Assembly (NCBI GenBank): GCA_019155185.1
Contig: CM032804.1
Span: forward strand, 10,764,492 to 10,828,491
DNA length: 64,000 bases
Origin: Beaufortia kweichowensis
Taxonomy: Eukaryota; Chordata; Actinopteri; Cypriniformes; Gastromyzontidae
Direction: 5' to 3'
Position 1 is the first letter of the stretch. Each line of letters begins with the position of its first letter. A program made the position numbers and the translations under genes. The notes under the pieces were generated by a model. The model saw only the letters and a program-made list of their open reading frames with translations, was not told the DNA's origin and did not search any database. Positions 53,301 through 64,000 of the stretch are shown in pieces.

Positions 53301-56300
53301 AGAAATTATTATGGATCTCTATCAAGTGTGATGAACTTGTTACATTGTATTTGTGTTTTAGAGATTATTTAAGGTGCTTTGGGAAAGGTTGAACTGTAAA
53401 TTAATAAGGGAAAAATCTTTCTTTTCATGTCAGGTGTTTTGTCAGAGAAGAAGAGATCTAACTGGCTCGTGAGCATTTCATACGTGTCTCATGCGTTTGC
53501 AACGCTTAGAGATCGTAATGTAATGTGAAAGAGCAGAGGGACAAATCTGTGTAATGAAGACTAAAGCTTGACTGAATATCATGTGGATCAGTAAAGATAA
53601 AATTGTAGTAAAATAGTTTGGTTTGATGTGAAATTAAAGTCTGCAGATTGGCATTTTTACTGATATTCTGAAATAAATTTGTTATAAAAATTATAAGTTT
53701 GTTATAAATGTGTTTTGTATCAAATGCAGTGTGGTACAAATATATTCATACATTACTGTGTTAATAGTAATTCATACATTACTTATACATATGTATTATT
53801 TGCTGTGTAGACTGTTCATTTTAAATTTTAATGGCCTAAAGATAAATATTATATAATTTCTCTGTTGTGCCTTGTAACAAATGTGTTTAGAAGCATATGG
53901 CTTTTTTGTACATGATAGTTCAGATGGACCAGAAGCTGTCAAGCTCCAAAAATTAATTAATAGACTAAAACTAAGTTTAAGTTAACTGATGAAATGCTCA
54001 TTTATAGCCTATGAGAAAACTTCAGAAAAAAAACAATCATATATAATTTTAATAATTTTAATCTTCATTTCAGTACAGACCTAGTTTTATCATTACACAA
54101 TGTGCTGTTGTACAATACATACATGTGTGTATTTGTGTGGGAGAAAATGTTTTAAAGCTTCTAATCCTTCCTCTCCAGCTCTCCCACACACTCCTCTTCT
54201 TTTTTGTCCCATTTCTCTTATTATTACTTCTCTTCATTGCTCATCATTTTTTGGCATGTCTTTTGTTTCTCTATGCTTCATGTTCTTCTCGTTCCGTCGT
54301 GCATGTCTTGAGATAAAGACTGACTGTGTTATTGATGTAAAGTGTTTGTGGGCTGCTTTCTACACAGTCTGGGGAATTTTACACACTGGAAGGCGGAAAA
54401 TGTCAACTTTGTTTATGAGCTCGGCTTAGCCTGAGCTAATATTATTGTTAATGTGCTGTTACTTGAATGGATCCAACTTCATAACACTTAGGCCTGTGAT
54501 ATTTAAAGGTTGTCCCAGGATGTTGCCTGCACTGTTTTTGGGAGAATGTGTGTTATATGTGTAACAACTAGCAAATGCATAAAATAACTCGTTATTTTTA
54601 ACCGATGATGTTGTTTTTACTCAAATTACACGTCACTTGTGAAAGCCATTTCTGAATGTAACATGAATCATATGACTCATAGAGGAGTATTGACTTTAAG
54701 TTGATGTGTGATTTACTCTTTTTTTAATTAATTGTAACCTTCGTTTCAGCCACAGATTGATTGAATCACTTCTTATTTCAGCTATTAAAATATTTATTAA
54801 ACTAAAAGACTTCTAAAAAACAGAAAATCTGTATTGCTATAAATGAGAGGGAAAAGTTGAGGTTAATTAAAGGTTGATTGATATTTTTTAATAAAACTGT
54901 AATGTTCGCAACTACTGGCAAAAAATGCCATTCAAAAAAAATTTGTTCTTGAAGACAGATTTTATATATAAAAACTCTGAGCCTGCTTTATGTGTAACAT
55001 TTTCCTGAATTAGTTTATTTGCAGTATTGTAAGATTAGTGCATCATCATCTACAGTAGAATTAGTCTAGAAGCCAACAGAGATAAGTGTGTATGTGTTTG
55101 CAGTCTAGTTGCCGTCTAATGAAGCTATTGATGGAATAGTTATTCTGAGTGTGTATGTGTGTGTGTGTGCGCTGGGTTCCTGTGACTCTCTGTTTAACTA
55201 TGAATAATTTAACATCATTGCATATGGCATATGTCAGCCTGACACACTCTCAATTCTATTTAAAACACACACACTCACAAATATGTGACAAACCTAAAGC
55301 ACTCGTGTTCGCACACACAAACGCGTCCAGTGAATCATTCTTGCAGCTGTCCACACACTCGTCCACACCACCTACGATTAAGAGTCCGACTAACACCTGA
55401 AACACAGACAGAAAGGAAGACAAGAGCAAAGGTGGAAGCAAAAGATGTGAGGAGTGGGAGGCTTATATAAAGATTTTGACACCGTACTGTTCTGTGAGTG
55501 TGTGTGTGCGTGTGTGTCTACTGTATCTTCATGAACTCTATACCCACACACTTAAACCAGTACAAATCCAAACAAAAAATATATATCAATGATTCTTTAG
55601 CTATAGGTTTTTTATTCCCTGTGAATCTATAAAAGCTAAACTCTCTGAAATACACTAGTTTCTTTTAGTAGATTCTTTAATTTGTCAACTAACAATGTCT
55701 AACTGTGGTCATACATGCAGAATTTGTCATTTTTTAAAAACGTGCACAATGTCATTTTACAACGTCTCAAATCACATGTTGTGTTTGTTAGCATTTTGTA
55801 ATTTATCTTGCAAAGGCTTATTTTATAATTAAGTTTATTTTACTTGGACAAAGATGCAACACTTAACTGTATACATTTCTGCCATTCTTAAGGCCTTTAT
55901 TTGACACTTTAAATAATGTGACACGGCATGATGCGACACACCATTATTGTTTTTGCACAACAAATGAATTTCATCTCAAACATTTTTGTTTATGTGTACA
56001 ACCTTTATGGGAAGTTCTGATTTGATCCTTCTTTGATCCGCTTTGAACATTTGCTTCTTGTCCTCTGATTTGTTCTGTACCTTCTTCTCCCATTCACCTC
56101 CTCCCACTCTTCCTGCCCCCTCCCATCATCTTGTTTTGTTTTTCATTCACATATCATATCGCACAAAATCTCAGTGTTAGTATATGTCTTGTTTGTCGCC
56201 TCTTTTAATAAAGAGGAGACCAAACATCTTGTACTTGATTTTAGAGAAGAAACACTAACAAAATAAGCTTTGCCATACTGTAGGCTCTTAACACAGATGC

Positions 56301-59300
56301 ATCCTGCGACCTTTGACCTCTCTCTCCATCTCTCTCTGGTTCTCTGGCAGGGCTCAGCAGACTCCTACACCAGTCGTCCCTCAGACTCTGATGTGTCTCT
56401 GGAGGAGGACCCTGAGGCTCTCAGGAAAGAGGCAGATAGGCAAGCTCTTGCCACCCTGGAGAAGGCAAAGGTGCCTTGTTTGTCTCTCTGCAATTCTGCT
56501 TCATTTTTTCATTGTTTTCACTTCACCCTGAGCGGTCATGATATATCTTTTTAAATAACTTATTTTTGAGGCCCTTAAAAACCCCCATTTGATAAATTAA
56601 ATTTGCTTTTTCAGAAGGAAATAAAAGTGCACAACAGCTAAAGCTGCAATACTGTTTGTAAGGACGGCTATAATTGTTTAATAGGCAAAATAAAAGTCCT
56701 TATTTAGTATGCAAATAATGCAAGAATTTGCAATAAATAATCAACCATTCTATCAGTATGCACTAATATTTCTTTATTTTATTTTATTTCTCCCTTTTCT
56801 CTCTCTAAAGACGAAGCCTGTAGCGTTTGCAGTGAGAACTAACGTTGGATATAATCCAGGGCCTAATGATGACGTGCCGGTCCAGGGCATGGCCATCTCT
56901 TTTGAACCCAAAGACTTCCTGCACATTAAAGAGGTCAGTCATAGTTTCCTTTGGTCCTCAACTCCAGTCACTTCGTTTAATGCTTAAGAATGAAATCATT
57001 GGTGTAATGTATTACATAATCTGTCAACAAGTTATTTGTGGACCGCATCTAATCAATAGGTTGTATTTTTTTAAATTATTATTCAAAAACAATATTATTA
57101 TAATATAATATTATTAGTATTTTTATTTTGAATTATTTTGAAATTAATGCAAAGACTGTTTGTCTCTTATCTCTCATGTCCTTTTGTTGGCATGCTTTTT
57201 ACTTTACTATTAAAAACAATGAAATGAATCAGGATTCAAAGGCAGTTCTTCTGTTAACAGAAATACAATAATGACTGGTGGATCGGGCGTTTGGTAAAAG
57301 AGGGATGTGAGGTGGGCTTTATCCCGAGTCCAGTAAAGCTTGAGAGTACCCGACAATTACAAGAACAGAGAATGAGACAGAACCGCCTCAGCTCCAGGTA
57401 ACAGCCAATAACAGCCCATCAACCAATCACAAATTATGCTAATAAAACACTGATTCATCAATATTACTTTCTGTTGCTCTCGCTTTTTATAGTAAGTCTG
57501 GTGGAAGCTCCAGTCTGGATGTTGCCACAGGTGCCCGGAGACCAACCCCACCTGGAACAGGTATAAACATACTGTAATGCTGTGTTTCTTCTGTAATTCT
57601 TCTGTTGTGATGTAGTCCTTCTCTAAAATAACAAATTTGGCCAACACTTTAATATAGTGACATTTGGGGTTTGTTTTTATCAGTCCCTGTGAATCAAAAC
57701 TCTTTAAGATCCCCTCTGCCCTGCCGTCTTTACTCTTTATCTTTCAATCTATCACCATCTGTTTTCTTTCTCTTTATCATTCTTGTGAGTTTCTCACTGT
57801 AGTTTCAAATCTTACACTGGAGTGTAAAAATTAAGTCTGTTTTGTAGTTTTTGTAGTTTGCTCGTCCTTTATTTTACACTCCTTTTGTTTTCTTCATCAC
57901 ATTTCTGCAAACTCTGTACATCATTCTGCTCTTCTTCCTCCCTTTCTCTCTCACTTTCTGTTTGTTACCCTTCTCTCCCTTTTCCACTCATTTTTCCTCT
58001 CTCCATCTTTATTTCTCGCTCTCCCTCTCTGTCCTTTCGTTAAACCCTGCCCACCTCCCAATCGGTCCCCTCCGTAGCTGACTTGTCCCTGGGGCTTTAT
58101 GACGATGCTTTGGATTCGGATGTTGAGGAGGTGGAGACTGCTGACACCCGTGACCATAAGGGTGTGGGCGGAAGTGTCACCTCCCCTCAAGGCAACCTAC
58201 CCCGCCTCCCTTTCTTTAAGAAGGTAACCGTGGTAACCTGCAAAATGCATCATAAGCCCCCTACAGTTTTGACTAACCATTAGACTTACTCATTACCAAG
58301 CACCTTCTGTGTCTCTGAAACAATGTGGGGAGTCGTTGCTGTTTGTGTGTGTTGGCTTGTTTAAATGTACGTTGCAAAAATGTATTAATGTATTAAATAG
58401 CTTTATCCAGGAAAGTTTATAGTAAGGTTGTGTTTGTTCTGGGAGAAAGCTATTTCAGAAGAATATTATTTCTAATAGATATGAGTGTACAAACAAGTCC
58501 TGAATTATTAAATCACACAAGAAATCGAATGACAATTTGCATTCTCTTCCGTGTCTGCATCTGATTTTATGATTCATTCTTTCCCAGCATCCCTAATGTA
58601 TTAACAATTTGTCACTAACAAAAAACTGTTTCTGTTTGTTTGCTTGCTCGCCCTCTCTCTCTCTCCCTCTCTATCTCTCCTATAATGCGGGTGTGTGTAT
58701 GGAATGATAGGTGGGCCTGCCAAACAGAAACAGAAATCGGTGAGTCATACCAGCAGCAAACTTTTTGATCTGTATTTTTGTCTTTGTACATGTTATAAAG
58801 ATATCAGAGTCTTGGGGCTATTTTATTTTACATGTAATGTTCAGCTGCCAAAGGAATACTGAGAATGTAAATACACATTACACAAGTTGTTTGAAAATAG
58901 ATTACTATAAGTGCAGGTTACATTTACAAACTCTTTTTTAACAAAACACTATACAGAAGGAAAACAATCTTAGTCTTCACACACACAGTTTCAGCACAGG
59001 GTGTCCACCATCCTTCTGCACATGCTCACAAGATGAAGAAAAAAGCCCCTGACAGGTTGTCACAGTTTCCGTTTCTAATACAGGTCTGTGACAGAGCGTG
59101 TAGCCCACGCACATTACTGTCTGTCACACTGGCTACTGTCACACAGAAATACACATGAACCGACAGCTGACTGAGAGCATTAAAGTACTCAAACTGATTA
59201 CAGTACACTCCAGTTGTTTGTAGATATTCCTGTTTGCCGCAGCTCAGTCAGATGTCATTATATAACAGGGTCAGAATAGTGGGAGGTGGTCATGGCAGAT

Positions 59301-62300
59301 GGGGATCATTTATCTCTCTCTCTCTTCCTCTTATTTTCTCACACACACTTGATGGAGTAGAGGACCATCAACTGAACATGAAGTGGATTAAGCTGTATGA
59401 ATCAGTGGTGGTCTGACAATCCAAAGAAGGCAGAGAGCTTTTTAAATAAATGTAAATCAATAGAAGTTGTCTAAATGCTAAATGCTTATTTGCTATGCAG
59501 AATGGATGTTTCTGGCATTTACAAAATGAAGAAATTAAAGGGTTAATTTACTTAAAATGAAAATTCTTTCATCATTTATTCACTCTCATGTCTTTCCAAA
59601 CCTGTATTTTTTTCTGACTTTTTTTTCTGCAGAGGATATTTTGAAGAATGTTTGTCATCAAACAATACTGTCACTCATAGATTTCCATTCTTTTCTTTTC
59701 TGTTCCACAGTAAAAAAAAAAATCATACATGACATGAGGGAGATGAAATGATGACAGATTTTTTTCATGTTTGAACTTCTGTAGAAATAGCCAATCATTA
59801 TTAATTAATGATTAAAAAGTGATTAAATTTAAACCTGTCTGTGATTTCTTAACCAGGCAAAAAAAGTAGCTCACATTTCAGCAAAATACATCTCGGTAAT
59901 GATGTTAAATTTACTGTAATTGTTTATAGTTGTAATATAAAAAGAGCAGCTTTGATCAGTAGTACTACATCAGACAAATATATTAAAAATACCAGTGAGA
60001 AAAAGATAAAAGTGGAAAAAAACTGCTTTGAAACAAAAGTTACACAAAGGAAGAAGAAAACACTAAGCACATCATAGCAAGCTGCTATTTTTAGATAGGT
60101 ATAAATATTTTAGGTCTGTTTTGGCAAACAGTCAAGCTCAAGATGAATGTTTATGTGCAAATCAATCACAGATTTGTGTGTGGGTTGTGACTAAACATGT
60201 TTTATTTTTGCTAACCATTAACTGTGTGTGTTTGGGGGCTGGTTTAGACACTTTGTGTCACTTTAGACTGTAAAACCTGAATTAAGTTACAATATAGGCC
60301 AGCCAACTGTCCCCATGAGGGACATTGCTTAATAAACATAGTTAAAATGCCAGACGGTCTCTGTGAGGGTTTGGTTTAGGGATAGAAAATATCATTAGCT
60401 CAGTATAAAAACATTAGGAGTCAATGGGCCAATGGAAAGTCCCCACCATACAGTAACAAAAAACAAACGTGCTTGTGTTTATGTGTGAACTTTCAGATGG
60501 AACATGTTCCTCCATATGATGTGGTGCCTTCCATGAGACCCATTATTCTGGTGGGACCATCACTTAAGGGCTATGAGGCAAGAACACTTGATTAATAATC
60601 TTTTTATCTATTTTTTCATAGGTAATATCTTTAATTCAGATTATAATTCTTGTGTGTTGCTGCATTCCAGGTGACAGATATGATGCAGAAGGCTCTTTTT
60701 GACTTTTTAAAACACAAATTTGAGGGCAGGTGAGTACCAAAATAAAATTGTTAATGAATTTGACCAGGGCGAAATAGGTGAATAGAGCAAAGTCATGAAA
60801 TTGTATTTTATTTAATTATTTCCTTTGCATGTAAATGTCATTGTGTATTTTTTTAATTACACTTGGCACAGAGACATAAAGAACCAAATCATTATTTTTT
60901 CCCTCATATTTTTATATTAATGTGAGGATTTTTCAGCATACCATATTGTGTTTACCTTATACCAATATTTCTGGAGCCGTTTTCACTGAGGTGAAAGATG
61001 GATGACAGATGTTTCTTTAATAGATGGTGTATATGTCTTAGAGTTGAATTGCACACATCACTTACATTAGCAAGAGTCATGGTATCGTTCTTACAATTTT
61101 ACATAAACCATGTATTATGTTGCAGTTCCTAATAAAGTTATCAGCCAACTGGTTTTATTTACTCACTAAAGCCTATTTTTACTCGCATTCGGTACTTGCC
61201 ATGTTTCATTTTGGAACCTGAATATGTGGTTATGATTATGCCATAATTATATCATTGGCAATATCACAATATACTAGTTTTATAACAGCCAAATCAAGGT
61301 GACAGTGTTATCGGTGTGTGTTTGTTTCAGAATATCCATCACCCGGGTGACAGCAGACATCTCACTTGCCAAACGTTCCGTCCTAAACAACCCCAGCAAA
61401 CACACGATCATCGAGCGCTCCAGCACCAGATCCAGTCTGGGTATGAAAAACACATTCACACAAATGTAAACTTGCCCTACATCTAAGAGACTTCCCATAT
61501 TTGACATCAAACTCTGTGTTCGCTAAACATATGATTTGCAAGTAGTCTATATCTACAGGCTGAATGTCCAAAACATATTCTGGACATGTTAATCCAGATT
61601 TTTAAAGTCAGCGTTAAACTATATTTGTACACAAGTTCTCTAACATTTCTGAACGCAACAAGATATTCAGCATAAAATGTAGGGGAGATTAAATTTGTTG
61701 GCCATCAGGAATAATCTAAAACAAAAAAGCAAATTGAATAAACAACAATCACTCACTTGGCCTTTCAAAATGGTGAAATGCTCAAAAGAGTTTGTCAGTC
61801 CCTCGAATTTTCACTAGTACATATTCTCTGTTTCCTGATGTTTCCTTCTCTGGCATTGTGTCTTCATATCTGATCTGCCTCTTTTCTCTTTTTCATATCC
61901 TGTCACACTTTCACACAACACACTTTCTCCCCCTGTCTTTCTCTCCACCTCAGACGTACTGGGTACGTATCTTCTCATCCCAACCCTTTCTTTATCCATT
62001 CATTCATCCATCCATCTAACTCATTATCCATCTGTTCTCTCACCTCTGCCATGAGTTTGGAGTGAAGTCATGACTTGTTGGCACTGTTAGGGTGTAACTA
62101 ATTAAATGTGGCAACACTACTAACTTCCTAATTTACAGTGACGTACAGTAACAGTAGCTCAGCTGCTTACAATTCTGCAGTAAGCCAATCAGGAGCTATT
62201 TTTTTACAACACTATAATGCTGTTTATGGTCACAATGTATTTAGTATACAGACTTAAAACTGAGTTAATAGTCTTTACGCTGCTTTTGTGTGCGCAAATG

Positions 62301-64000
62301 ACCCTGGGGGCTGTAGATCTCAGCTCATGTTGTAATCTCATAGGGCTCCAGGTGTTCTGCTCATAGTGAATGCGCTTAAGGGCCTGTTTTTTTAAACATT
62401 GCTGTTTGTCACTAAATGTATGATTCAAGCTATGCTTAAAAAGGATGACTTACTTCTTTTTATTTTCATGGAATGTATTTTTCTGAATCATTGTAAAAAG
62501 TTTGAAGCCACTTACATACTTTCATACTGACATACATAACTGTTTTAATCAGACATCATGAAACAATCCAGAACACCATACACACAGGCATACAATCAGT
62601 ATTCTGCTGTCATACCGTTCAGTGTTCCATTTATTCTAAAATAAATGGAACTAAACCAGCACATGCATATATTCTACCAGACCATAATAACCCAACTTGC
62701 ATGATACTAACATAACAGAAGCGTTTTAGTTGTGATATAACACACGAGGTAAGCCTTTATGAAATCTGTTTTTTGGTTTAAAGGCGTTTGTGTGTGCATT
62801 CAAAATATACACTGCAAAATATGTCTGATATGAGGTGAATAATACATTAAGAGATGCGTAAAGATAACTCAAACATGAAAATATATCTATAAAAAAGATG
62901 TATACATTCAAAATTTAAATATATATATTTTTTAAACATGCATTAATATTTTATGTAATTTTGCTTCTTAGAAGTGTTTTTTTTTAATGGAAAAACAAGG
63001 CAAATCTATTCATTAAGATTAGGAGTGTTTGCAGTGTATAGATTACCTTTTATTAATCTGTATGTATAGTGCACAAAAATATTTTTTGTGTTTAAGTAGT
63101 TATGTGTTTAAAAGTATGTTCATTTTTCCTTTGGCAGCTGAGGTGCAGAGCGAGATAGAAAGAATCTTTGAGTTGGCTCGAACGCTTCAGTTAGTGGCTT
63201 TAGATGCTGATACGATCAACCATCCATCTCAACTAGCCAAAACATCACTGGCACCAATCATAGTCTACATCAAGATAGCCTCTCCAAAGGTAAAGACTCT
63301 CAGATTCACTGATTCAGACATTTGTGGTAAATGAATTTGGCTCTCATTCATGTATTTATGAACGTGTGTGTCTTTATCAGGTGTTGCAGAGGCTGATAAA
63401 GTCTCGGGGGAAATCTCAGGCCAAACATCTCAACGTCCAAATGGTGGCAGCTGATAAACTAGCGCAATGTCCTCCTGTGAGTATTTGTGTGTGTCTTGAA
63501 GTGTTTTACTTTTGATTCATAAAACTTTATTTATTTCAATATACAAAGATGAGATAGAGTAGCCTAGCGGTTAAAAAAGGTTCTTAAATGCTTATTATAA
63601 ATGTTAAATTAAATGTTGAAACTAATTTAGATTAGAAATGTACATGTTCTTGATAGGTTAGCACCCAAACCCTTCCAATAGCAGTGCACTTTATCAAAAA
63701 TATGAAAAATGTCTCTAAGAAGCTTGTTTTAAATGCACATGTAGACCTAACTGTGTTTTTAAGACCCACCAAATTGCAAATCTTTTACAGTTCCAGTCCA
63801 CCACATCTAAAATGTACATTTGCTCATAGATTTTTTTACACAAAATGTCTTTCGTTGTCTATTTCAGGAACTTTTTGACATAATATTAGATGAGAATCAG
63901 TTGGAGGATGCATGTGAGCACCTGGCTGAATATCTAGAAGCGTACTGGAAGGCCACACATCCCCCCAGCAGCAACCCACCCAACCCTTTGCTCAACCGCA
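47391..64000 (+). CDS. cacnb1: Voltage-gated calcium channel beta-1 subunit, 3' partial
   Basis: A cytoplasmic beta subunit binds the AID helix of CaV alpha-1 and brings the channel to the membrane; in muscle it supports excitation-contraction coupling. Exons: 47391-47483 (MVQKGIMSRTPS), 50120-50206, 56351-56470, 56811-56933, 57261-57397, 57493-57560, then either 58078-58223 or 58711-58739, 60497-60577, 60671-60729, 61331-61440, 63138-63289, 63381-63476 and 63868 to the window end. Phases all join. The SH3 domain spans exons 4-5 (KPVAFAVRTNVGYNP to NDWWIGRLVKEG). The guanylate-kinase-like domain runs from RPIILVGPSLKGYEV to EHLAEYLEAYW; in this family it binds AID and is not catalytic. The variable HOOK lies between. 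The C-terminal tail is outside the window. The N-terminus and synteny with rpl19 identify beta-1 rather than beta-2, -3 or -4. Confidence 0.95.
47484..50119 (+). other. cacnb1: cacnb1 intron 1
   Basis: 2.6 kb between coding exons 1 and 2. It contains a MITE-like copy (48662-48875). I see no exon or RNA gene. Confidence 0.6.
48662..48875. mobile_element. MITE-like element, diverged copy
   Basis: Contains 'actcccatgttgttccaaac' and ends with 'ggtttggaacaacacagagt' followed by gattaaatgatg, the same arrangement as the copies at 37312 and 59536. The two quoted parts are partial inverted repeats of each other. Confidence 0.55.
50700..50820. repeat. Degenerate 'cctagcaacc/catagcaaca' minisatellite
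   Basis: Loosely repeated units (cctagcaacc, cttagcaatc, catagcaaca, cttagcaacc, catagcaaaa) over about 120 bases, a tandem type common in fish introns. Confidence 0.6.
52915..52950 (+). CDS. cacnb1: Candidate alternative first coding exon of cacnb1
   Basis: ATG at 52915 in a near-ideal start context (gagtgccATGGAG), followed by 12 codons (METNARIQRPVV) and then the strong donor gtaaga at 52951. It ends in phase 0, and the next downstream exon (56351) begins in phase 0, so the product would replace exons 1 and 2 and continue GSADSYTSRPSD. Beta-subunit genes are known to use alternative N-termini. No homologous exon is recalled, so this is inference from splice and start signals. Confidence 0.4.
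53089..53118. repeat. CT dinucleotide run
   Basis: Interrupted CT tract in cacnb1 intron 2; low complexity only. Confidence 0.85.
58078..58223 (+). CDS. cacnb1: cacnb1 alternative exon 7A (skeletal-muscle beta-1a type)
   Basis: 146 bases, phase 1 in, phase 0 out, with acceptor tccgtag and donor gtaacc. It encodes an acidic HOOK segment that ends with LPFFKK immediately before EHVPPYDVV of the next exon. The mammalian muscle-specific exon 7A also ends in PFFKK, so this is its counterpart. Confidence 0.85.
58711..58739 (+). CDS. cacnb1: cacnb1 alternative exon 7B (short, brain/cardiac type)
   Basis: 29 bases with the same entry and exit phases as exon 7A, acceptor atgatag and donor gtgagt, encoding AKQKQKS preceded by Gly-Pro. 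This matches the AKQKQKS short HOOK exon of mammalian beta subunits. Use of both 7A and 7B would keep the frame only if 58223 (phase 0) could join 58711 (phase 1), which it cannot, so the two are mutually exclusive. Confidence 0.85.
59536..59762 (+). mobile_element. MITE-like element, 'agttcacccaaaaatga' family
   Basis: Begins aagggttaatttacttaaaa, then tgaaaattc, 'cactctcatgtctttccaaa', 'gatattttgaagaatgtttg' and ends 'catgagggagatgaaatgat'. This is the same layout as 37312-37513. Confidence 0.65.
60250..60480. repeat. 'tgtccccatgagg' cyprinid dispersed element
   Basis: Contains actgtccccatgagggacat, gtgagggtttggtttaggga, cagtataaaaacattaggag and aaagtccccac, related to the copy at 21040-21206. 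Noncoding; boundaries approximate. Confidence 0.55.
61441..63137 (+). other. cacnb1: cacnb1 intron within the guanylate-kinase-like region
   Basis: 1.7 kb between exons ending SSL and beginning AEVQSE. It contains a candidate 9-nt microexon (61954-61962) after a long pyrimidine tract. Otherwise AT-rich with no other recognisable exon. Confidence 0.6.
61954..61962 (+). CDS. cacnb1: Candidate 9-nt microexon of cacnb1
   Basis: ACGTACTGG sits between a strong pyrimidine-rich acceptor (ctttctctccacctcag) and a consensus donor (gtacgt). Phase 1 in and phase 1 out are preserved, inserting Asp-Val-Leu between SSL and AEV in the guanylate-kinase-like domain. Inferred from splice signals only. Confidence 0.35.

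Larger units (their letters stand above)
50207..56350 (+). other. cacnb1: cacnb1 intron 2
   Basis: 6.1 kb. It holds a degenerate 'agcaacc' tandem array (50700-50820), CT-rich runs (52455-52470, 53089-53118) and a candidate internal first exon at 52915-52950. Otherwise no recognisable exon. Confidence 0.6.
58740..60496 (+). other. cacnb1: cacnb1 intron after exon 7B
   Basis: 1.76 kb containing a MITE-like copy (59536-59762) and a 'tgtccccatgagg' element (60250-60480). No exon seen. Confidence 0.6.

Overview
The window reads as teleost nuclear DNA, most likely from a cypriniform (carp/zebrafish-like) fish. All genes are split by GT-AG introns, the background is AT-rich, and several interspersed repeats of the kind common in cyprinid genomes recur. 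These include a 'gtggggacc / tgtccccac' element, a 'cagacgctttatccaaagcg'-type SINE-like core, and MITE-like elements starting near 'agttcacccaaaaatga'. No microbial gene organisation is present.

Layout. (1) 39-4030, plus: the 3' half of eftud2, the U5 snRNP GTPase, in 12 exons. (2) About 7550-25020 and beyond, plus: a connexin-45-type gene (gjc1), with a noncoding first exon in a CpG-rich promoter, a 15.8 kb intron and one coding exon. (3) 35883-30236, minus: a complete seven-coding-exon alpha-2,8-sialyltransferase of the ST8Sia VI/VII type. (4) 38256-39533 and 41007-43548, plus: two tandem Siglec/CD22-like Ig receptor genes. The first has lost its start codon and carries a frameshift. The second has an open three-Ig ectodomain but no visible transmembrane exon. 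(5) 45978-43896, minus: complete rpl19. (6) 47391-64000, plus: cacnb1, the voltage-gated calcium channel beta-1 subunit, running off the right edge in the exon after the guanylate-kinase-like core.

Context. EFTUD2-GJC1 and RPL19-CACNB1 are each neighbouring pairs on human chromosome 17, which supports orthology. Between these blocks sits a small glycan cluster in which a gene that makes alpha-2,8-sialic acid lies head-to-head with two genes of the sialic-acid-receptor fold. The cacnb1 gene shows several alternative-splicing signals: mutually exclusive muscle/brain-type exons, a candidate internal first exon, a candidate 9-nt microexon and a GC-AG intron.

Most of the window is intron or intergenic DNA in which I see only simple repeats and dispersed elements. 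Exon boundaries come from reading splice sites by eye and from family knowledge; no alignment was run.
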